The notes under the pieces: generated by a model | What the model was told of the DNA's origin: nothing | The model's input: the letters and a program-made list of their open reading frames with translations, nothing else | The model's database searches: none | Shown: piece by piece, positions 1 through 4,339 of the stretch | Layout: each line of letters opens with the position of its first letter | Position numbering within the stretch: position 1 is the first letter of the stretch | Position numbers and translations under genes: made by a program | Assembly (NCBI GenBank): GCA_013204195.1 | Contig: JABMOJ010000456.1 | Span: 1 to 6,003 of the forward strand | Direction: 5' to 3' | Source of the DNA: SAR86 cluster bacterium | GTDB lineage: Bacteria; Pseudomonadota; Gammaproteobacteria; Pseudomonadales; Azotimanducaceae | DNA: 6,003 bases

Positions 1-741
1 ATACAAGGCCAAGCCCATTTTGACGGGCAATAACCCTTCCTCGATATCCTCATCGTCGCAGATATTGATCGTCACGCCTTGATAAATTTCGAATCCGGGC
101 TTGGCGCCCTTGATCTGATCCGCATACACCTCCTGTCGATAGGGCGAGTAGTACAAGGGTAGCCAACCATCAGCAATTTCTGCCGCCAGCGCCACGTTTT
201 TTGGGCCCTCGGCACCCAGGAAGATCGGCAGGTCCGCACGCAGCGGGTGGGTAATGGGTTTAAGCGACTTGCCGAGGCCCCAGGACCCTTCGCCGGTGTA
301 GGGCAACGGGTAGTGTTGGCCGTCAGGATTCGAGACTGGCTGCTCACGTCGCAGCACTTGGCGAATGATATCGACATATTCGCGAGTCCGGGACAACGGC
401 TTGGCGAAGGGCTGACCGTACCAACCCTCAACCACCTGTGGCCCCGACACGCCCAAACCCAGGATAACCCGCCCCTTGGAGAGATGATCCAGGGTTAAGG
501 CGGCCATAGCGGTCGCCGTCGGTGTCCGTGCTGACAATTGGGCCACGGCCGTACCCAGTCGAATACGTTCTGTGTGGGCACCAATCCAGGCCAGGGGCAT
601 AAACACATCAGAACCCCAAGCCTCTGCGGTAAAAATCGCATCATAGCCCAGCCGCTCAGCTTCTTGGGCGAGACTGATCATATTTGGATTGGGGCCTGCA
701 CCCCAGTAACCCATTTGAATACCCAGTTTGAGTTCACTCAT
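1..741 (-). CDS. LLM class F420-dependent (luciferase-like) oxidoreductase, C-terminus beyond window
   Basis: The frame is open for 247 codons from an ATG at 741 down to base 1, so the start is present and the C-terminal part (about 100 residues, judging by family size) is missing. A good Shine-Dalgarno GGAGG lies at 748-752, six bases before the ATG. The protein starts with LKLGIQMGYWGAGPNP (residues 4-19), followed by AQEAERLGYDAIFTAEAWG (25-43), RIRLGTAV (59-66), ALTLDHLSKGRVILGLGVSG (81-100) and, near residues 175-200, PIFLGAEGPKNVALAAEIAD. These are the hallmarks of the bacterial luciferase-like TIM-barrel fold, closest in my recollection to the Rv3520c-type F420-dependent subfamily (TIGR03559). 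Such enzymes are cytoplasmic and use reduced F420 or FMN; the substrate cannot be read from the sequence. It is transcribed away from clpP and is not in an operon with anything visible. The family call is firm; the choice between F420 and FMN is inference. Confidence 0.93.
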   Translation of the reverse strand, partial: MSELKLGIQMGYWGAGPNPNMISLAQEAERLGYDAIFTAEAWGSDVFMPLAWIGAHTERIRLGTAVAQLSARTPTATAMAALTLDHLSKGRVILGLGVSGPQVVEGWYGQPFAKPLSRTREYVDIIRQVLRREQPVSNPDGQHYPLPYTGEGSWGLGKSLKPITHPLRADLPIFLGAEGPKNVALAAEIADGWLPLYYSPYRQEVYADQIKGAKPGFEIYQGVTINICDDEDIEEGLLPVKMGLALY

Positions 742-747
742 TGCGCA

Positions 748-752
748 CCTCC
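748..752 (-). promoter_or_regulatory. Shine-Dalgarno of the LLM oxidoreductase gene
   Basis: The minus strand reads GGAGG here, six bases upstream of the ATG at 741-739. It is the strongest ribosome binding site in the window and fixes the start of the LLM oxidoreductase. I saw no convincing sigma70 promoter further upstream for this gene. Confidence 0.75.
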
Positions 753-828
753 GGCTTGCAGCTTGGATCGAAACAGGCTGTCATTCGATTTCAGGAAAGC
801 CTCGACAATGCGCAATGCCGCAGCACAA

Positions 829-861
829 ATCAAGTGCCAATCAAGCATCGATCAAGCATCG
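829..861. repeat. Three tandem 11-bp units (two exact, one diverged)
   Basis: ATCAAGCATCG occurs twice in exact tandem at 840-850 and 851-861. It is preceded at 829-839 by ATCAAGTGCCA, which shares the first six bases and keeps the same 11-bp phase. The period is close to one helical turn, so the copies face the same side of the DNA. The array lies about 90 bp from the LLM oxidoreductase start and 220 bp from clpP. It could be a slippage product or a phased protein-binding array; nothing in the sequence decides between these. Confidence 0.6.
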
Positions 862-900
862 ACCCAGGACGCCCGATGATGACCAATCTTCGGCCCAAGC

Positions 901-929
901 CTTGCAATCTATCACCCGCAACCCCAAAT
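901..929 (+). promoter_or_regulatory. Candidate sigma32 (heat-shock) promoter for clpP
   Basis: CTTGCA at 901-906 and CCCCAAAT at 922-929 are separated by 15 bases. The E. coli sigma32 consensus is about CTTGAA, 13-17 bases, CCCCATnT, so the -35 differs at one position and the -10 at one. Transcription would start near 936, giving a leader of roughly 150 nt to the clpP ATG. clpP genes are classical heat-shock regulon members, which makes the match biologically sensible, but this is pattern matching only. Confidence 0.35.
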
Positions 930-971
930 CTACGCAGCACCCTAGCGCTCGAGACCCCGGCGCAGATCTCA

Positions 972-996
972 ACCGATCTTGCGGGTTCCGATCGGT
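972..996. promoter_or_regulatory. Inverted repeat over the clpP promoter, candidate operator
   Basis: ACCGATC at 972-978 and its exact reverse complement GATCGGT at 990-996 flank an 11-bp centre. The arm centres are 18 bp apart, a spacing that could suit a dimeric regulator, though I cannot name one. The element covers the -35 hexamer and spacer of the sigma70-like promoter, where a bound protein would compete with RNA polymerase. Confidence 0.3.
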
Positions 997-1008
997 AGCA
1001 ATCATAAT
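979..1008 (+). promoter_or_regulatory. Candidate sigma70 promoter for clpP
   Basis: TTGCGG at 979-984 and CATAAT at 1003-1008 are separated by 18 bases. The -10 matches TATAAT at five of six positions and the -35 keeps the TTG. Transcription would begin around 1015, about 70 nt before the clpP start. The -35 and spacer lie inside the inverted repeat at 972-996. Confidence 0.35.
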
Positions 1009-1082
1009 GGCCCGCTGCTATTCTTCGCAGGGCTTAAACCGGCCCAACAAATGGGCAACACCACTATTAAGGAATTGCGGCA

Positions 1083-1664
1083 ATGATGAATGAAGAGTCA
1101 AAGGACGTGAAGTCACCTTCTTTGAATTTTATGGACGAAAAGCTGTTCAAATCTCGATCGATCTCTATTTTTGGTCAGATCAATGAGAAAGTTGCGCGAT
1201 CAGTGACTGAGCAATTGCTCGCCTTGTCTGTGGAAAGCGAAGATCCGATTACTATTTATATCAGCTCACCCGGCGGTCATGTGGAATCCGGTGATGTGAT
1301 TTATGACATGATCAAGTACATCCGACCCGTGGTCCGGGTTGTTGGCACTGGCTGGGTTGCCAGCGCAGCCACCACCATCTACCTGGCGGCAGCCAAAGAG
1401 AATCGCTTCTCGTTGCCCAACACGCGGTATCTGGTGCATCAGCCTTCCGGCGGTTCAGTAGGTAGCGCAACGGATATCAGCATCGCGGCTCAGCAGATCA
1501 TGAAAACCAAGCAGCGCATCAATAAGTTGATCTCTGATGAAACCGGTCGTCCGCTGGAGCAGGTGGAGAAAGACACTGATAGGGATTACTGGATGTCTGT
1601 GGATGAGGCGATCGCTTACGGCATCGTGACCAAGGTTGTGACTTCTGTTGACGAGATCGGCTAG
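1083..1664 (+). CDS. clpP: ATP-dependent Clp protease proteolytic subunit, ClpP2-like paralogue
   Basis: This 193-residue serine peptidase should form the tetradecameric proteolytic barrel that degrades unfolded substrates fed by a Clp ATPase in the cytoplasm. The catalytic triad is complete: Ser94 in GWVASAAT, His119 in LVHQPSGG and Asp168 in DTDRDYW. The Ser-His and His-Asp spacings (25 and 49 residues) equal those of E. coli ClpP. Other family motifs are YISSPGGHVESGDVIYDMI (59-77), RFSLPNTRYLVHQPSGG (108-124) and the handle helix GSATDISIAAQQI (127-139). The N-terminus lacks the long propeptide and the usual axial-loop sequence of housekeeping ClpP, and the nucleophile region (GTGWVASA rather than GQAASMGA) recalls Pseudomonas ClpP2. 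AAGGAA at 1069-1074, eight bases from ATG 1083, favours that start over the adjacent ATG at 1086. No clpX, tig or lon lies beside it, so it is probably a second ClpP rather than the housekeeping copy. Confidence 0.95.
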   Translation: MMNEESKDVKSPSLNFMDEKLFKSRSISIFGQINEKVARSVTEQLLALSVESEDPITIYISSPGGHVESGDVIYDMIKYIRPVVRVVGTGWVASAATTIYLAAAKENRFSLPNTRYLVHQPSGGSVGSATDISIAAQQIMKTKQRINKLISDETGRPLEQVEKDTDRDYWMSVDEAIAYGIVTKVVTSVDEIG

Positions 1665-1689
1665 GGAACAGCTTCAGGTGATATTTTGC

Positions 1690-1710
1690 AGGGCCACCCA
1701 GGCCTTATTT
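1690..1710 (+). terminator. Weak intrinsic terminator candidate after clpP
   Basis: AGGGCC (1690-1695) and GGCCTT (1701-1706) can pair around the loop ACCCA, with one G-T wobble, and TTATTT follows at 1705-1710. A second, outer pairing of GATATTT (1680-1686) with AAATATC (1712-1718) would enclose it, making an imperfect 39-nt hairpin. It sits 26 bp after the clpP stop and 25 bp before the stop of the convergent gene, where a terminator is expected. The stem is short, so the call is tentative. Confidence 0.4.
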
Positions 1711-1725
1711 GAAATATCTACTGCA

Positions 1726-1756
1726 GCCGCGGTTCTACTGATCAACCTGAGGCGGC
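1726..1756. terminator. Possible hairpin at the 3' end of the PNPOx-like gene
   Basis: GCCGC (1726-1730) followed by GGTT (1731-1734) can pair with AACC (1744-1747) and GCGGC (1752-1756), with a four-base bulge TGAG on one side. It overlaps the last codons and stop of the minus-strand gene. On the plus strand CGTTTCTT follows, which is only loosely U-rich. It may help to stop convergent transcription, but the bulge and poor U tract make this uncertain. Confidence 0.2.
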
Positions 1757-2337
1757 CGTTTCTTGAAATCCACAGAAACGGGCGCCCAGGAATCAGAATC
1801 CCCTCGGTAGCCCGGCAACAAGCCCTCTAACCAATCCGGCGTCACCTTGATTAGCACATAGTCTGCGGGAAACAGCGGGTATAAGCGGTCATTGTCGGCT
1901 GCTCGCCGCCGGCGCAATTTCGTCTCCAGATCGTCAACGATAGTGGCTTGCCCCATCACTGACACATAGCTGCGATTCTCTGGGTCCCAGTAATACAAAG
2001 TCACCTGTGGATGCGCCCGTATTTGTTCCACCTTGCGGGTGGTCGAGCGAGTTGCCACCCAGATCACAAAATCTTCGTCAGGAGCAAACCCATCCACCAC
2101 CCGCGACCTAGGTTGGCCCTGATCGTCAACACTGATCAAAGCGCCATATCGCACCCGCTGAATCAGCGCCGCGGCCAGATCTAACACCGCCTGGTCCTGT
2201 GCACTGGCCGCCAGGATCGATGGCACCCCACCCACCAGCAAGCACCCGCACAGCAGCCATTGAATACTCAGTTGCCGCAAAATCTTTCCCCTTGGGTTAT
2301 CACGCAATCTCATCGCTTTAGGTTTGCACCCCGCCAC
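1735..2337 (-). CDS. Exported pyridoxamine 5'-phosphate oxidase-like (split-barrel flavin-binding) protein
   Basis: The 200-residue product has a basic N-terminus, a hydrophobic stretch at about residues 25-43 (IQWLLCGCLLVGG then SILA) and an AxA cleavage site (ASA before Gln47), so it is probably secreted to the periplasm. The mature part fits the PNPOx/general-stress-protein-26 split barrel: ALISVDDQGQPRSRVVDGF (66-84), a probable FMN-phosphate segment TRSTTRKVEQIRAHPQVTLYYWDP (96-119), a strand with YVSVMGQATIVDD, then the C-terminal LYPLFPADYVLIKVTPDWLEGL. Members of this group bind FMN or related cofactors; general substrates are unknown. The outermost start is GTG at 2337, preceded by a weak GGGA; an ATG at 2313 would give 192 residues and a shorter, more typical signal peptide but has no evident Shine-Dalgarno. 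The gene is convergent with clpP and divergent from the tetR operon, hence monocistronic. Family firm, export likely, function unknown. Confidence 0.88.
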   Translation of the reverse strand: MAGCKPKAMRLRDNPRGKILRQLSIQWLLCGCLLVGGVPSILAASAQDQAVLDLAAALIQRVRYGALISVDDQGQPRSRVVDGFAPDEDFVIWVATRSTTRKVEQIRAHPQVTLYYWDPENRSYVSVMGQATIVDDLETKLRRRRAADNDRLYPLFPADYVLIKVTPDWLEGLLPGYRGDSDSWAPVSVDFKKRPPQVDQ

Positions 2338-2366
2338 GGTTGTCCCGTCGCGCTGCTGAACCTTAA

Positions 2367-2394
2367 ACTATCTCGGCACGGCCCGCATTGTCCA
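2367..2394 (-). promoter_or_regulatory. Candidate sigma70 promoter of the PNPOx-like gene
   Basis: On the minus strand TGGACA (2394-2389) and GATAGT (2372-2367) are separated by 16 bases. The -35 matches TTGACA at five of six positions and the -10 at four of six. A transcript would start near 2360, shortly before the GTG at 2337. The match is modest. Confidence 0.25.
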
Positions 2395-2453
2395 GCACCC
2401 GATCTCGTCGCAGCGCCATTCCACAGACCCCAGAAGGACCCCAAAACATAGCC

Positions 2454-2482
2454 AATCATGCAACATGTTGCGTTGCATGATT
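2454..2482. promoter_or_regulatory. Palindromic operator candidate with 11-bp arms between the divergent genes
   Basis: AATCATGCAAC at 2454-2464 and its exact reverse complement GTTGCATGATT at 2472-2482 flank a 7-bp centre. A second, perfect 12-bp palindrome, GCAACATGTTGC at 2460-2471, is nested inside and shares the left half-site, so one GCAAC and two tandem GTTGC half-sites are present. The right arm covers the candidate -35 of the tetR operon. No U tract follows on either strand, so an operator is more likely than a terminator. The binding protein is not known; the adjacent TetR protein is one candidate. Confidence 0.6.
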
Positions 2483-2501
2483 AATCCGATTGCTTTATAT
2501 T
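2473..2501 (+). promoter_or_regulatory. Candidate sigma70 promoter of the tetR-adaptor-permease operon
   Basis: TTGCAT at 2473-2478 and TATATT at 2496-2501 are 17 bases apart, the ideal spacing. The -10 matches five of six positions; the -35 is poor. Transcription would start near 2508, inside the PsrA-like box and only about 12 nt before the ATG at 2520. Confidence 0.4.
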
Positions 2502-2502
2502 T

Positions 2503-2516
2503 CAAACGTTCGTTTT
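2503..2516 (+). promoter_or_regulatory. PsrA-type operator box in front of tetR
   Basis: CAAAC (2503-2507), four bases, then GTTTT (2512-2516) fits the published PsrA consensus (G/C)AAAC-N2-4-GTTT(G/C) except for the final base. The core AAACG-TT-CGTTT (2504-2515) is an inverted repeat. It overlaps the expected transcription start and ends three bases before ATG 2520. Because the downstream regulator has a PsrA-like recognition helix, autoregulation through this box is the natural reading. Confidence 0.5.
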
Positions 2517-2519
2517 AAT

Positions 2520-3153
2520 ATGGCGCAGCATCATCCCAACGACCCAACCAGAATCTGAAATCACCACCCAGACCCGTATCCTGGAGGCCGCCGAGCACCT
2601 GTTCGTCGAACAGGGCTATGCCGCCACGTCGCTGCGCGCCATCGCCAAAGCCGCCCAAGTTAATCTTGCCGCCACCCATTATCATTTCGGCTCCAAACAG
2701 GGCTTGCTGGCGGCAACCTTGCATGCTCGGGCCACGCCGGTGAACGCTTGCCGCCTGGCAGCCCTGGCGCGCCTCGAAGAACACAGTGAACACCTCACCG
2801 CCGCGGCAATCATCGAGGCTTTTTTTCAGCCATTTACCAACGGTGAACTGGATGAGAGCCTACCCCGTATGATGGGTCGCATCTTCGGCGAACCACAGGC
2901 GTTGATCCGTCCCATGTTAGAACAGGAATTCAAACCCACTACCGAACGCTTCATCAAAGCGTTACAACCGCTTCTACCGGACTTGGACCAAGAAACATTG
3001 CAATGGCGGTTTCATTTTGTGATTGGCGCCATGATCCATCTGCTGGCCAACTCAACCCCTCTCGGACTGACCCAGGCAGATAGAAAAACTGAAACACAGG
3101 CATTTCAACGCCTGCAAAAATTCGTCGTCGCCGGGCTGCAAAGCCCGGTTTGA
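2520..3153 (+). CDS. PsrA-like TetR/AcrR family regulator, apparent frameshift near the N-terminus
   Basis: The body is a complete TetR regulator: helix RILEAAEHLFVEQGY (about residues 19-33 if repaired), helix-turn-helix SLRAIAKAAQVNL and AATHYHFGSK (37-59), and a C-terminal ligand domain to the TGA at 3151-3153. The recognition region differs little from Pseudomonas PsrA (VNLAAVNYHFGSK as I recall), and the C-terminal part with LQWRFHFVIGAMIHLL fits the TetR_C_30-type domain. The body is open upstream to 2485 but has no ATG, GTG or TTG before a TTG at 2704, which would delete the HTH. The ATG at 2520 (MAQHHPND...) lies in another frame and stops at TGA 2556-2558. Dropping one base between 2520 and 2556, for instance one C of CCC at 2535-2537, restores a 210-residue protein with a PsrA-like MAQ start. 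The span is 634 bases, three times 211 plus one. It could be a sequencing error, a true mutation or a non-standard start. It heads the pump operon and probably represses it. Confidence 0.85.
3131..3148 (+). terminator. GNRA-capped hairpin at the tetR/adaptor junction
   Basis: CCGGGCT (3131-3137) pairs perfectly with AGCCCGG (3142-3148) around the tetraloop GCAA, and only TTT follows. It encloses the last tetR codons and ends just before the TGA. The stem is strong but the U tract is too short for an efficient terminator. It more likely attenuates read-through or protects a processed end, so that regulator and pump are made in different amounts. Confidence 0.45.
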
Positions 3154-3162
3154 AACCCTTAT

Positions 3163-3167
3163 AGGAG
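3163..3167 (+). promoter_or_regulatory. Shine-Dalgarno that selects the TTG start of the adaptor gene
   Basis: AGGAG lies eight bases before TTG 3176-3178. No ATG in this frame sits near the start of the conserved protein, and the TTG places a positively charged N-terminus (MKR) right before the membrane segment, so the ribosome binding site decides in favour of TTG. Confidence 0.75.
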
Positions 3168-3175
3168 TCTGCTGA

Positions 3176-4339
3176 TTGAAACGCTTAATACTACCCATCG
3201 TGATCCTGGTCTTCGGCGTTGGCCTGGCTGTCGTGCTTTTGGCTACCGGACCCAAGCTGACCTCCAAACCGACGGAAGTTTTGGCGCCCCTGGTGCGCAC
3301 CCTACCCATAGCCATGCAGACCGTCAATCTCAGCGCCTTGACCCACGGCACAGTCGCACCGCGCACAGAAAGCGAGTTGATCCCCGAAGTTGATGGACGG
3401 GTGATTCATGTCAATCCAAATTTGGTATCTGGCGGCTTTTTTCGCGCTGGCGAAGAATTACTGCGAATCGAACCATTAGACTATGAATTGGCCCTGGAAC
3501 AAGCCAGGGCAGGCCTCGCCCGGGCTGACAGCGATCTGACTAACGCCCGCAAAGGCGCCGATCGCCAAGACGACCTGGTCAAACGGCAACTGACCAGCGC
3601 CGCTCAGCAAGACGATGCGAGCAATCGATTGCGCATCAGCGAGGCGACTCAGCGCCAGGCCAGGGCCCTGCTCTCCCGCGCCGAACGAGATCTGATGCGG
3701 ACTCGAATCCTGGCGCCCTACGATGGCCGCGTGCGATCAGAAAAGGTGGATATTGGTCAGTTCGTCAAACGTGGCAGCCCGGTAGCCACGATCTACGCGA
3801 CGGACTATGCGGAAGTTCGCCTGCCAATCCATGATGAAGAGCTGGCTTTTCTCAACCTTCCCCTCGGCCCCATTCCTGCAGCCGCCAACGCCAGCCCCGC
3901 AGTCACCCTGACCGCCCGCTTTGCTGGCGCCGAACATCAATGGCTAGGCCAGGTGGTACGCACCGAAGGCGAGCTTGACCCAAAGACACGAATGATCAAT
4001 GTCGTCGCTCAGGTCAATAATCCCTATGAAACTGCCGGTAATCGGCCACCGCTGGCTGTGGGTCTGTTTGTAGATGCGGAAATTCATGGCAAAAGTGCCA
4101 GCAACATTGTCATTATTCCGCGCGCCGCCTTGCGCGCCAATAATCAGGTATTGATCGTCGATGCCAACAATCAGTTACGCCATCGCGACGTTCAGATTTT
4201 ACGCCAGGTCAACGAAGACATTTATATCAGCGCAGGTCTAATCGACGGTGAACGCCTGTGTATTTCGACCTTGGACAATGCCCTTGAGGGCATGACTGTA
4301 CGAACCATCGACACTAACAACCCGGCGAACCCATCATGA
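3176..4339 (+). CDS. RND efflux periplasmic adaptor (HlyD/AcrA-type membrane fusion protein)
   Basis: This 387-residue adaptor links the inner-membrane pump encoded next to it with an outer-membrane channel. One N-terminal hydrophobic segment (about residues 4-24) has no lipobox cysteine, so it is a membrane anchor or uncleaved signal rather than a lipoprotein signal. The first half of the barrel-sandwich domain reads HGTVAPRTESELIPEVDGRV (57-76), followed by GEELLRIEPLDY. A helical hairpin rich in Ala, Gln, Arg and Leu follows (about 102-175), and the second lipoyl half returns with TRILAPYDGRVRSEKVDIGQFVKRGSPVATIY. The beta-barrel part includes GQVVRTEGELDPKTRMINVVAQV, and VIIPRAALRANNQVLIVD opens the membrane-proximal domain. 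Length and domain order are normal for the family. It starts at TTG, 22 bp after tetR, and its stop overlaps the permease start as ATGA, indicating translational coupling. The substrate is unknown. Confidence 0.93.
   Translation: MKRLILPIVILVFGVGLAVVLLATGPKLTSKPTEVLAPLVRTLPIAMQTVNLSALTHGTVAPRTESELIPEVDGRVIHVNPNLVSGGFFRAGEELLRIEPLDYELALEQARAGLARADSDLTNARKGADRQDDLVKRQLTSAAQQDDASNRLRISEATQRQARALLSRAERDLMRTRILAPYDGRVRSEKVDIGQFVKRGSPVATIYATDYAEVRLPIHDEELAFLNLPLGPIPAAANASPAVTLTARFAGAEHQWLGQVVRTEGELDPKTRMINVVAQVNNPYETAGNRPPLAVGLFVDAEIHGKSASNIVIIPRAALRANNQVLIVDANNQLRHRDVQILRQVNEDIYISAGLIDGERLCISTLDNALEGMTVRTIDTNNPANPS

Larger units (their letters stand above)
742..1082. other. Intergenic region between divergent LLM oxidoreductase and clpP genes
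   Basis: This 341-bp stretch lies between two divergently transcribed genes. Several short frames run through it, but they overlap one another, lack ribosome binding sites and do not resemble any protein I know, so I treat it as non-coding. Its content is a ribosome binding site for each flanking gene, a three-copy 11-bp repeat at 829-861, a heat-shock-like promoter candidate at 901-929, and a sigma70-like promoter candidate with an inverted repeat at 972-1008. Confidence 0.7.

Noticed and set aside
72..498. Open frames in the LLM region on both strands outside the real reading frame
   Set aside because: They are shadows of the LLM oxidoreductase, whose frame is conserved along the entire stretch.
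1041..1056. GCCC/GGGC pairing upstream of clpP as a regulatory hairpin
   Set aside because: A four-base stem with a seven-base loop is expected by chance.
538..1093. Three overlapping plus-strand open frames between the LLM gene and clpP
   Set aside because: They overlap in different frames and run partly antisense to the LLM gene. They have low-complexity, unfamiliar translations and no ribosome binding sites.
1648..1830. Small plus-strand frame overlapping the clpP end
   Set aside because: It overlaps the clpP stop and the opposing PNPOx-like gene, and has no recognisable protein character or ribosome binding site.
2233..2265. Lipobox in the N-terminus of the PNPOx-like protein (LCGC)
   Set aside because: The cysteines sit in the middle of the hydrophobic segment, with more hydrophobic residues after them and a good AxA signal peptidase I site further on.
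2454..2482. The large palindrome read as a transcription terminator
   Set aside because: No gene ends just before it on either strand and no U tract follows, so an operator role is more plausible.
2544..2562. Programmed +1 frameshift like that of release factor 2 at ATC-TGA in tetR
   Set aside because: The slippery CTT codon and the upstream Shine-Dalgarno-like stimulator of the prfB site are missing, and slipping from ATC to TCT gives poor pairing. An indel is simpler.
2704..3153. A TetR-type gene starting at TTG 2704
   Set aside because: It would remove the whole helix-turn-helix, while well conserved TetR sequence continues in the same frame upstream to about 2566.
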